From contig JAFCMP010000535.1 of the NCBI GenBank assembly GCA_017506865.1, forward strand, positions 248,001-312,000: a DNA stretch of 64,000 nt. The letters run 5' to 3'. Both the position numbers and the translations under genes were made by a program. The number at the start of each line of letters is the position of its first letter. Position 1 is the first letter of the stretch. Positions 35,502-47,013 of this stretch are shown here, piece by piece. Origin of the DNA: Tribonema minus. Taxonomy: Eukaryota; Sar; Xanthophyceae; Tribonematales; Tribonemataceae. Below the pieces are notes generated by a model. It worked only from the letters and a program-made list of their open reading frames with translations, ran no database searches and was not told where the DNA came from.

Positions 35502-36079
35502 GATAGGCGCCGCTCTGCTGCTGCGCTTTGCTTCTACCTGGATCGGAGGTTAATCACCACGACAATCGCCCTTCGGCAGGCGCTGCCGAGCTGCAATTGC
35601 CAATCGCTGCTCTTGTCTCCCGTAGATTGACGCCTGAACCCTCAAACCGCTATGTACGAGGCCCCGCCAGCAGCCTGCTGCCTTTTGCATCACTGCACCC
35701 CTATTAACGCCTTTCTGGCATCCACGGCACGGCAACTTCAAACTTCAAGCTGAGAGCTCCGTAGGAAGACGCACGCACAGCACACGCACCGCCTGATCAT
35801 GTCAAGAAGCAGCACAGCAGGCGCTGTCGACGAAGCCAGCAGCAGCGAAAGCTCACACGCCCACGAGCACCGTGTAACAGCTCGGATCATGGCGCACCTC
35901 ACAGCAACTTGAGCAGCCCATGCTCCTTGTTTCTCCAGGGTAAGAATGCTGCTCTTAAACCGCCTCGCCAGCGCGCCCAATCAGTCAAACGCAGCTGGCA
36001 TCCTCAGTGCCGGCATCGTGAGGCATGACGCTGCAGCTGCAGCTTGTTGAAGTCAAATGAAAGGTGTGGTTTCGTGCCG
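35502..36079. other. Upstream region of the SURP/G-patch gene
   Basis: No gene is recognised. The promoter of the minus-strand gene starting at 35501 should be here; no clear core element stands out. Confidence 0.4.
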
Positions 36080-36600
36080 AAGGCGACCTCCAGGTCGGAT
36101 CGCAGATCGAATCTATAATTCGCATTGTCCCTGCTGCCCACGTCCATTAAATTTGACGCTCGCCAGGCCCTCTCTTTCCTGTGTACTACATCCTGCACAG
36201 ACGGACAGCACCTCGTGGCTAGGTCCATCATGGCCATTTCAGCGAGAGCTGAAGACTTGCCCCGGTTCGTGGGTCATCTGCACCTCGATGATGATCATCA
36301 GGGCGCGATGACGCTGGCGGCAGCTCAAAGAGCAGCAGCTAATCCTGGAAGGAGCTCGTTGACAGCACTACGGAGGTTAGCTGCTGCTCTTCGAGCTGCC
36401 GCCAGCGCCACCGCGCCCTGATGATGGTCATCGAGGTGCAGAAGACCCAGGAACCGGGGCAGAAATCACGGCTGTAGGGAGCAGGGACGAGGCGGACGAT
36501 GAAATCAATCCGCGATCCGACTTTGTGGTCACCAAACGCGAATCATGGTTCCATCTGACTTTCACCGAATTCCCGTATGAAGCAGTCCTGAGCGCCTCAA
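36080..36600 (+). pseudogene. Fold-back fragment of the small acidic protein family
   Basis: Bases 36165-36330 read DGQHLVARSIMAISARAEDL and GHLHLDDDHQGAMTLAAAQR after a CACAG acceptor, clearly related to exon 2 of the genes at 49.7 and 51.7 kb. From about 36350 the same sequence returns inverted (to about 36575), including part of the intron upstream of that exon. The two arms are not identical, and the inverted arm lacks an internal piece. There is no first exon, so this is a truncated, palindromic relic. Confidence 0.75.
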
Positions 36601-39560
36601 AATGCTGGCAGTGAAGACGCCAGCTGCGTTTCGCTCATCTTTTGCGCTGGCACGGCGATGCAAGGGCAGTTTCCTGACCCTAACCCTAATCCTAACCCTA
36701 CTCCTCGAGCCGAACGCTTGCGAAGCAGGATCAGCACCGCTTGCTCTTGCTACTAGGTTGTCTCAGGCAGGGGTGTCTGAGCTGTACACTGGTGTACGAT
36801 CGTTTATTGCTGCTGCGAGTAGCGACAATTATTTTGCGCTGCTGCTGCCTAACATGTTTCTCTTCGCTTGTTTACAAACAGTATGTGAGTGGTCTGAGTG
36901 CTTTGCGCTCCTGCGTGCTTTGGGCAACGGTTGTTTGGCATGTCACGTCACTGACTTGAGTGCTGGTAATTTGGGGGGGGGGGGGGGGGGCGCCGGCAAA
37001 TGCAGTATGCCTGTTTATTACAACTTGCAATCGAACAGGGGAAGGGTGGTGGGAGTGGGAGAGTGGGAGAGGAAACTATGTGGTGCAAACAAAAAGCGGG
37101 GGCAATGATGCAGTGGGGTGGGTGGATGATTGGGAGCAGTGACCTGTAAGCAGTACAACGTTTTGCTCACACTTTGTGCTGCTGGTATAACTTGACCGAA
37201 GGCACATTACTCCTGGACTGGGCTCACCAGCAGTAAATGCTCACGCTGCAGGTTACATATGTCTTGATGACCGGTCTCAGTCGATGGCAGCAGCCATGCA
37301 CAAATGTACATTAGCCCACCGCGTGACAGCATTCAAACATCTGTGTGCATGCGCACAATCTTCACCTTCACAGCAAAGTCAGGCACAACGCAGTGCAAGT
37401 AATCATAGAAGTAAATGTTTACAATTTTCATGTGCAAGGCAAGCACCATAAAGCAGAATTGGGCTGCATCTGCAAGGCAAGCACCATAAAGCAGAACTGG
37501 GCTGCATTATAAGCACACAAACCGTTTCACCGACTGCAGCATGCTGCATGACCCCCCCCCCCCCCCTCCAAAGCACATGACGAGTACTCCATTGGGACCA
37601 CAAATCTCAGCAACTAACTCATGCAGCGCGTGGCCGATTCCGCACAATGCAGTTTCACGCCACAATGCACACAGACACGGACAGCAAGAAGGCGGCGCCG
37701 TGACGACAGGCGCCATGCTCAGCAACTGAATACACTTGCATAATTTAGCTGATACAAGTGAGCGTTGTGTCCATGAAGGCTTTGCCCAACGTCAGTACAT
37801 TTTGCAGATCAGACCTGTGCGAGGAAACCCGTCCAGTTATTCATGTTAGGGCTTGACCAAGTTAGGAATTGAAAAACATACTTCGAAGTACGCACGTTCA
37901 AATACAGTTCACCCTCAGCCAAACAGCGGTCACTCCGTGAGCACCGCTCCATACACGACAGTCAAACGTGCTTGACAAGTTGATGCATGCTTTGTCGAAT
38001 TCAAGATGCCTCAGTATAAACGCGTGAGCTGAGCTGAGCTGAGCTGAGCTGATGCGTGGTCCACAAAGGCAGACAAAACACCAAATTCGCGGGACGTCTT
38101 CTCGGATTTGTGACCACATTAGCAGTAGGTTTCACCTTCCGGCTCATCAGATGAGAGCAGCGTGGTCGTATCCACTCTGATGCCTACATCACAACAGCTA
38201 CACAGGTGACACATACATACATGCTGTGTCGCGGAGCAGCGTTTTTGCAGAAGATGACCGACATACTCTGCTATTGGTGAATTGGTGGATTGCCTCTCTG
38301 TACCTCCTGGTTACCTCATGACCACCAGCTCCCGTTGCTTTACAAAAAGCACTAGGCGATCATTATCTGGCTGGCTAGTCTATACATCCAATTGTTTGAT
38401 TACTGGGTGAGTGCAGGTGCGCTGCTTGTACAAGCGAATGTGAGACTTATGGGTAGAGACGGAAGTACATTGATGCGCAGACTAGGACTGCTGCGTTGAC
38501 GCAAGCTTTTCGATTGCATAGGCAACCCGGCCTCCCTTGGGCCTTTATAAATACAAGTCCATACGTACATTGATTGATTGCCCGTAGTGGAGTGCCGCTA
38601 ACTTGAGACCACTTCAGCAGTAGGTTTCGCCTTCCGGCTCATCAGACCAGAGCAGCGTAGTCAGCTCCACCCTGGTGACCTACATGAAATTGGGCAAGGG
38701 GCAGCCAGGTGAAACCAGCAGCTCCTTCTAATCACCCAGCGTCGGGACAGAAGAGGAGCACCCTAAGCGCATGACACCGATACAGCGCAGAATGCGCACA
38801 CGAAGCTGCGGACGCAGAACGTCACGAGCCTCCACTGGGTCCGCGACGCAGTAAGAGAAGGACCAAACAACGCCCGGGGTTTGCCATCGTGTTAAGCCCG
38901 TTTTCGGTTGGGAAGCGATGTGCACACACCTGAAGGCCGCTCAACCCCCCTCTTGCTGTCCCAGCAGATATCACGCCTGCACATCGCATCACTCGCACGG
39001 TCGCGCACCGCACCCCGCTGAAACACTTCATTGCACGATGCTGTGTGAATGTACAAGGTGTGTTGCGCAAAGCAGCAAGCACTTTCGGCTTCTGTTCGGC
39101 CGAGTACACCTCCTGCTACCGACTGTTGGCATCTGTGCGAGGGGCAGGATCGCGGCAGGCTCTCTTGTACGTTGCTGTTGCTGTGCGTTGGTGACGAAGC
39201 GCAGGCGCTGGTGCAGCTGAATCGCTGCACCACCGCCTCAGACCCCACTCCAACTATCTCGACTCTACTACGCGAACACACATTTGCTACATAGACAGGC
39301 GCAGTAGTTTCGGCAAACGTTGAAGTTTGAGGAAGTTCGCGTGAGATGGAGGTGGAAGAGAGAGGCAGCGTCAGCAGCACCCTCTGCAGCAGCCTGCTGT
39401 GAAGCTCAGAGCAGGAGAGTCTGCCACACCGAGGGGACTGCCTGCAGCAGTGCAGGTACGTCAGCCCCCCTCGCCAGAATAAACTGGGTTGACTCTTCAA
39501 GTTGCAGCAGATAACAGCACTGTGCTGCGTGCCCTTCAACATGCCCCCACAGCCACAGCC
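36601..39560. other. Repeat-bearing region without a recognised gene
   Basis: It holds a CCCTAA-type tract at about 36675-36702, a run of 18 G at about 36975, a run of C at about 37552, a 38-bp local duplication near 37435-37505 ('ggcaagcaccataaagcaga'), GAGCT repeats at 38026-38050, and a ~65-bp direct repeat at 38121-38187 and 38616-38684 ('agcagtaggtttc.ccttccggctcatcag'). A minus-strand frame near 38728-38925 (WSFSYCVADPVEARDVL) reads somewhat protein-like but cannot be anchored. Confidence 0.4.
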
Positions 39561-42500
39561 ATGGCAGTCACTCACGCTGCTCCTGTCCCTCCGTCACGCG
39601 CTCTCTGCACTAACAGCAGCATCAGAGGCATGGTGGCTTTTTTCATCCTGATGCTCATGAGGCAGGCAGCGACCGTCACCACCGCCGCCTTCATCACGCA
39701 CCCGCTGCCCACGGCAGCGCAGCTGCTGCGCTGCGCCACCTCTAGCGGCACCATCGACACCATGCTCAGCATGGTGACGGAAAGAGCTCCCCAGCCCACT
39801 GGTAAGTGCTGCTGCCTCAACACACATGGCCAATGCATGACTTGCAATTCTGGGCGCACAGCATGCTGTCGCATGCCCTGCTGTGTCAGAATGACTGGCT
39901 GATCATGTGGTGTTGTGAAATGTGACTTGATGCGCGCACGCACATACGCCACGCCAAAACAGTGCTGGATCTTCTGAACGAGGAGTCGTTCAAGTCAATT
40001 ACGAAATACTTCGAGAACTGGGACGTTGACGACTACCTGGTGGTGACCGAGGATGAGATTGAGGTGCTGATGCCCAAGGAGCACCTGAGCACGGGCTACA
40101 AGCTGTTCAATCGCATCCAGGGGCGGAAGTCTGGTGAGCCGCGCGCGCTCTGGTGCTGCTGCTGTCATGTGTGAATCCTGTGACGCGACGCTGTGTCATA
40201 CATGCATGCGCGAGCTGTGCGTGACAGCACAGCGCCATGCGCAGCGCATGTTCCTATTTAGTCTGCGCCGCCGCGTGCGCTGACGCTGTTTCTATGCTGC
40301 ACACACACCGCACCACGCTGACGTCTGATTGCGTCAATTTGGCGGCGGCGAGCCGTGCAGTCCTTGCAACCCTCACCCAGTGTGTTTCAGTAAAAAAAGT
40401 CAGGACGAGTCGGCGCATTTGCACTTGTGGACCAATCTGCGGCTGTTGTGCTAAGCTGTTGTGGTACACTGAGTGGGCACACAGTTGTGAATACTGCACT
40501 TCGCTCGCCCACGAGGGTGGCCTGGCCCCTGGCTGGCAGTCACCAAGCGGAGGCTAAGAGAAGGTCTTTTTAAGCTGGTATGTGATGCTACATGTACATC
40601 AGAAGTATGTGGATGCGCACAATGGTTTCAAATCATATCTTTGCGCTCTTGCCACAGTTGCAGATATATACGCACTTGCACATTTGACATTGCGTTGTGC
40701 ATGACAATATGGCGTTAAATGCAGTGCACGTTCGTGCTATGCTGTCTGTGCCTGTGCCACCGCGTGCGCTGACCCTGTCCCTCACGCTGCACACGCACCG
40801 CACCATGCCGGCGCCTGGTGGCACGTGTATTAGAGGCGGCGGCCAAGACCGTTCACCTGGTCTACACTGACGACAAAAAGCCGCGCACATGCATATTCAC
40901 CGGAGAGGACGGCCGGGCAGACTTCGTTAGAAAAGCGGGTGCGTGCGGCCTCATCGCTGAGGGAGCAGACAAGGTGTTGCGTCGGAAGCTGGCAGAGCTG
41001 GAAGAGGGCGGTACCTACGTACTTGATTTCAGCAGTGGGAGCTCGCTGCACAATTTGCAGGACAGCGCCAAGGCGGCGCACGCCCGCATTGGGCACCAGG
41101 CCACCGCATGGGAAAACCAGGTGATCATGTCGTGAAGCGGCATGGATGCAGTTGAAAAGTTAAGGCACTGCATATGTGATCTGCGCAACCACTGCACGTG
41201 TATGCATGGGCTTTCATTGCTGCGCTATCAACCACTGTGCTCACTACTGACCTTTCACGCTATTGTGCCTGTCTTTCTCAATCCGTGCCCCACACTTGCG
41301 CGCAGTGCAAGCTGGCCATCCCGCGCCTCTTTGCCGACGAGGGCACGCTGACTCATCTGGAGCCATGCAACATCAAGTGCGTGCCCGTCGCTGGTGGCGG
41401 CTCGCGCCGGATTGATGGAGTCTTCTATGACCGTGAGGCCAATGTAGTGGTGCTGCTGGAGGCCAGGAACGGCCCCATGGAGCTCTCCGGCTATGTGAGT
41501 GTGCGCCCTGCAATTTGGCGAGTGCGTGTGGTGGTTGCCAGCATTGCCATGCATCACGCCTGTCATTCGCTGGTGAATCTTCGCATTTGCGGATGAAGTT
41601 TGACCTGCGCACTGCCACCATAATGATTTGTGCATGCCCCCACCCAATCTCGCACCAGCACACCCTGGAGGCACTGCGAAACACCTGCGACACCAGCACG
41701 GCAAAGCAGCTACACGACCTGTCCGACTGGTATGCCGATGTGCATCTGTTCAGGACGGCCAGAGCCGTGGAGGCAAACATCGGCCGGATTGGGGGGAACG
41801 CCGCCACATCGATCAAGATGGTGCTCGCGCCCGAGCTCCTGGAGGGCCACAACCTGTCAGATGCGCGCCACAAGCAGGAGGCGGGCGCCTTCTACTTTCT
41901 GTGCCGCGATGGCGACGGTGTCTCGCTGGGCGTGCCAATGTAAGCATGCTCAGTCCCCCGGCTTAAGTTTTATGATTATTGCATCAACCTTGCATATAGC
42001 TTTGTAGCATGATGCGGCAGCCAAGGCGCACACATTGTACTGCTACAGTACGCACAGAGCAGGCCTTGGCAGCGGTGGCAGCGGTGCCATATGGTAACGT
42101 GGTGGGGGACGGCAGGTGGCGGTTTCATGTTGCTCTCATTGCTCGCCAATATTGATGACCAAATCATGCAGGCAGGCACACGCAGCGTGTGTGCGCGCGA
42201 GCGCGGCGATGTTCCATATGATTGAATGTTGGCGATGTTGGTCCACATCGGCACCAGCCCCGTGGGGTCTTAGGACACGTTACACAATTCACGCCCTTGC
42301 GCGTCACGACGAGTCACTCTCACAGTGGCACGCTGTGCGATTTTGCCTCTGCCGCCGCCGCCGCTGCAAGGATTGAATTGCAAAAAATAGGACCTGAACT
42401 GTGAAAAACGGTACCCAGCATCACACTTTGGTGACGTCTGGTTGAACCCTGCCAGCGTTCGCTTCTGCATGAACATGAAGTTGAGGTATTAGGCAAAGGG

Positions 42501-43520
42501 ACCAGTGTCGAAGTTGGTTAGGATTCCATGATGAGCACTGAGCACCTTTAAACTTCAACTTGGAATTGAACTCCTGTACTTGAGCAAAGTTACAGTTGAT
42601 GTCAATGTTCAAGTTCAACATGGGATATCTCCAAAATCCTGAGCGTACAAAAAAAAATCTGTTCGCTATTTTTTTTATTTCTAGCCCTTACACCCATATC
42701 GTCACAATGAAAAAATTCTATTTGCAGAGTGAACTCCACAGAACGAGTTTTCTGGAGTTCACATTTGGCCGTTTGAATTCTCGTTTTTTTTGGCAATTTA
42801 AACCTTGCAGTCGCTGCCGTGCATTAGCTGAGTGCACCTGCCTCTGGGCATGCATGAGACGTCGCTTGTCTGCTTGCACGCGTGGGTGTTGCCATGTCCT
42901 CTACCTCTGTACATGACCCCTCACAAGCTTCAAGTTGAGGTTGAGTACTTTCGGCAAGTCATAGAGAGCGTCCCTTGCGCCTTTTACTTTTACCTCCATG
43001 AGAACAATTTCGGGGCAAAAGATTCGTGTCCATCAGACAAACTTCAAAGTTGAGATTGAATAGTTTTGGCAAGTTACCGACATCAGAAGCGTCGTACCTT
43101 GCCCTTCTTGCTTTGCGCTGTGAATACTGTTTTAGGTCAAAAGATTCGTAGCTCCGAACCACTATTTAACAATCACATCCAGGAGCCGCTGCATGCACAG
43201 CGCAGCATTTTGATGTAGCTTTGCCAGCTACGCTACTACAGCTGGCTGGAGATCTGCTGAATACGCATCCGCTATCAGCTTCTTCAAGTCGGGGCGTTTT
43301 CGGGCTTTGCAGCTCTCTCAAAAACTGCATTGGAGCCCAGCCCGCATGCCGAATGCTGCCTTCGCAGCTGATGTAAGGACATCTTGCGGCTGTTAGCACG
43401 ACGGTTATTTGCTGCGTTTGCGGATGTCCTTGCCGACCAGCAGGTCGTGATCCCCAAGCCCGTGAAGCGAAGCTTTTTCGGATCCAAGCCTCCGTCGCCG
43501 TGGGCTGCAGCGAGTCACAG
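39561..43520 (+). CDS. Intron-rich gene of unknown function, first seven exons
   Basis: Exons 39561-39801, 39963-40133, 40834-41120, 41306-41494, 41659-41939, 43279-43372 and 43441-43520 join in phase with GT-AG ends. The fifth could instead stop at 41943, because the TAA there lies inside a good GTAAGC donor. Readable parts include LDLLNEESFKSITKYFENWD and DDYLVVTEDEIEVLMPKEHL, then VHLVYTDDKKPRTCIFTGED, then SRRIDGVFYDREANVVVLLE followed by ARNGPMELSGY, then AKQLHDLSDWYADVHLFRTA. The IDGVFY...VVVLLEAR segment has the Asp ... Glu-x-(Arg) spacing of a PD-(D/E)xK nuclease core, but Arg replaces the usual Lys, so this is a weak hint. The start ATG sits in AGCCATGG; the N-terminal exon has a hydrophobic stretch (VAFFILMLM). 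I do not recognise the family. Confidence 0.55.
42729..42762. repeat. Perfect 10-bp hairpin in an intron
   Basis: GTGAACTCCA at 42729-42738 and TGGAGTTCAC at 42753-42762 can pair around a 14-base loop. It lies in the long intron between the fifth and sixth exons of the unknown gene. The surroundings are T-rich and unlike the rest of the window. Confidence 0.6.
42925..43150. repeat. Two-copy tandem repeat in an intron
   Basis: 'aagttgagRttgaRtaSttt.ggcaagt' followed by 'cgtcccttgc' or 'cgtaccttgc' and then 'ggYcaaaagattcgt' occurs at about 42929-43030 and again at about 43045-43150. The two copies differ by substitutions and small gaps. Confidence 0.6.
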
Positions 43521-44500
43521 GTAAACTCTCAGCTGAATGTAAGCACTGTTTGATGTACTTCATAGTTATTATCGTGGTTCAGTGTGCCTGGGGCCGGATT
43601 TGAGTGTTTTTTTGCAGACATTGTCGAATACGCCCATTTGGCCCTCCAGTAACAATGTTATGCCCAGGAATTTACACTGAGTAGAGTAGAGTCATTACTT
43701 GGTCCAATCAGGGCCAAATTTTAGTACAATAATCTTGAGTTTAGGCACCGAGCAAGTGCGAATAAATATTCCAAGTATTTAGTCTACTAGTTCTTACTGC
43801 CACTACTGAATAAAAATGAGAATACTCATGCTCAAAGCGTGCTGCACATCAAGTGGCCATCGCTACCGGCTGCAGAATGTGCCTCCCAGCGTGTGAGGGT
43901 ATCGAATTATCTGGCGAAGATGCGGGATTATCAACTGCTGGCAGAAACACCCCGGAGAACACCGGGAAGGTGGGGACTTGTTTGCTTGGTAAGTCAAGTA
44001 AAGTACCAAGTAAATATGGGAGTCGCTGAGCATCACCGAGTACAGTAAGAATCAATACTCGGTGCCTTTAAGAGCTACATACCTCGTACAGTAATTTCTC
44101 AGTAATTACTCGGTAAGACCCAGTAACAATAAGTTATTTGACCATGTCTGTTTACTTGAGGTGTTTTGTAATTTAACACCCCTGAGGTCATCAAGCTCAT
44201 GTAGCTGCCGCTACAGAGTGGCACACAGCGCTTGTATGCGCTACAAGTATCATCCCATTCACATTGCATGTTCTGGTGCGGTGCTTTTCAAAAAAAGCAG
44301 GTTGTCACGTATCTGTATACTTCATGTATTGGTGACATGCCAGAGTTGAGGTGCGCTGTAGGAAGGGAGATTCAATGTGAGTGCTGTGCAGCTGCTGCTG
44401 AGCAGCTGAGAGCAGCTTCCACCGGCAGCAACTTTCAATCAAATCACAGTCTAGAGCGACCCCTTTGATGCCCGCGTATCGACATGTCCTTGATTTTCAG

Positions 44501-47013
44501 CCATATCAGCGAGCTGCCAAATATATATTCACTGAGCGCAGACATGCACGCACTTCTCGCAAAACTTTGCAGCTGCTGGCGTTTTTATTGCCTAGCAATT
44601 CTGCGCGTAGGACCAGCTTCGCAATGTGTCATGCTACCTGTACCATTCTGTCGCAGCTGGTGCAATCCGCTGCGTGAAAGACTGATCTTGCGCCGCGATG
44701 GCTGCAACAGAATGCACCAAAAGGACAGACTAGCCGGATTGCGCTGCTAATTTGCTGCTGAACGGTATGCAGTAGTGCGATCAGCTGTAGTGCTGCAGCT
44801 TGTGCCTGCTGTTTTGAGCTGAGGGTCATTGAACGCGCAACAATTGTGCAGCCTCGAAAGACGTCAACAACGGCGCCTTTGGACGGCGAGACTGATCATC
44901 GGCCATGACATCAGCTCATAGTCAGTGTGAGTTCGTACCAGTGATAGCTGCGTGCCGTGCATAAGCGACTGATCATAGTCAGCAGGTGCCGCAAAGAGAT
45001 TTTCTCTACTTACTGACAGCAAGACTTGACGGGCGAGTCCCATGATGAGTGCCACCTTTTATTGCGTACCACCATCTTCTGCAATGCCTGCACTCACCAT
45101 ATTCATCTCAAAAATCCTGCTTTGCCTATGCCTGCTGCACCTGTATGGTGTGCTGTTATAGCACGGGCATACCTCATTTCCGTGGCGGGTGCCCTTCTGC
45201 TGCAGCATTCTGCTGTCAGGGATGACAAACCTCTTCAAAGAGGCTGCTTGTTGCCTGAATGACTGGGAGCTCCCGTGGACGGCAGTGTCCCATACAGGTA
45301 GCTCATGTATAGTGGAGCTCCATCGTCGCCGAGTCACCTGGAATACGCACATCGCTTCATGCGATGATTAATCATCAATGCTATCAACAGATTCTGGGCA
45401 CCACAACACACAACTGTATTTCAAGCACACGCAACTGCATATAAAGACAGCATGTAACTTCTTGCTGTCACCAATATATGCCGTTGTTGCATTGCAGAGC
45501 CAGGACGCCTTCAAGTTGTCTTGCTTACTAACCACTGCAGCCGCTCGCGCCGTTGGCATTGATATGCATCATGACCACAGCCTATAATTACATTACAAAG
45601 CGGCTGTTTATGGTGAGAGTTCAATGTGGACTACTGAAAAACGTAATTTGGGGACTCAGCGATGGCACGAGCTGCCAGTCTTGCTGACCAACTCATGCTG
45701 AGCGCTGCAGTGCCTGTGCTGTACCTTTTAACCCCAATGTGTAGGAGGCACCAGACCATCAATAATGCATAATTATACTGTGCACTGGGTTACACAATCT
45801 GTTGCTTATTTCTGCATGTGCCTCCCCATTCTGCTTCGATAGACAAAGGCAGCATCCACCATACTCGGGCATGAGCCATCTCGCGTGCATCTACAGCCAC
45901 TGCTGAAGGTCAACAACCATTGACGGTGCTCGTGGCCTGCACTCAAGAAAGGCGTCAACATGCAGAGGTCAGTGCACCGTGCATCATGTTGGGGACTGTC
46001 ACCTCACACTATCTAAACAATGCGCCCCGTCTGCTACCGTACAATTGAGTGAATACATTCGGGCCATTGTTGAACGTGCATCATGTCGGTCATGGTCATT
46101 GATGGGGTTACATATATGTAAGCGGCAGCGCCAACTTTGCGGATGCGTCAAGGAACTGATTGGCGCTTGTGAAAGCAAGCAAGAAGTTGACATGGCACTT
46201 GACAATTTTCAGCATGCAAATATGGGTATTTCAGCACACTATGACACAACTCGCTTCCAACGAATGATAGTACATGTGGGTCAGGCAGCAATGCATCATT
46301 TACATCATTGCTCGAGGCAGGATCATACCAAAGATGCTTGGAAGCACCATGGTGTATCATTTTAATTCATTGAAACAGGCTCAGCAACTTCAGCCTTGAA
46401 GCTCAGCAAGTTCAACTATGTGTACGCACTGACCAACTCAACATTTCAATTACGCTCACGTACTGAATCTGCATCTCGCACCCTCGTGTTTACGCCCTCT
46501 AGTTGCATGCAAGCCAGTAGTACAGTACGATGCCATGTTGCGCACGGTGGCGACCATTCGTGTGCCCGATATTTGCATTGCGCATGTGTCTCATCTGCAA
46601 GCCAGAGAATTGCAAATCAGAGAGTTGTGAATTCAAGCGCAAGTACCCTATCAGCAAGCACCAATTATCCAAGGGGCTGACTCATGGTGAACCAAAACCT
46701 CAAGCCTGATACTTCAACGTTCTTTGAGGTACTCGCATCAACATCATCGGCGCATGTAAACACTGTTACTCAACAGTGATCAACACAGTTTGTCACTTGT
46801 TCTCATGTGCAGGGACCCTTCATGCTCAACACCTCAATGACCAATGGGTTGGCAGCCGACATTGAGCGCATCGCGCGCACATTCGCAGCCGGTGGCGGCG
46901 GCATGAAGAAAGCCGCAGGTGCCAAGCGCAAGGCAGGCTCCCAGAAAGCTGGCCGATCAGCAGGCAGCAAGAACGTGCCACCCGCAAAGAAGAAGGGGAG
47001 CATGCTATTGTGA
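44501..47013 (+). other. Candidate downstream exons of the 39.6-kb gene
   Basis: Several stretches look like exons but their phases cannot all be chained. 44501 onward, after TTTTCAG, reads HISELPNIYSLSADMHALLA. 45220-45296, between CTGTCAG and GTAGCT, reads MTNLFKEAACCLNDWELPWT. 46150-46280 contains KELIGACESKQEVDMALDNF. 46813-47013, after ATGTGCAG, is the best: GPFMLNTSMTNGLAADIERI followed by a Lys-rich tail (KRKAGSQKAG, PPAKKKGSM) and a stop, which looks like a terminal exon with a nuclear-localisation-type tail. I infer that the unknown gene may end at 47013. The exon chain between 43520 and 46813 is unresolved. Confidence 0.35.
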
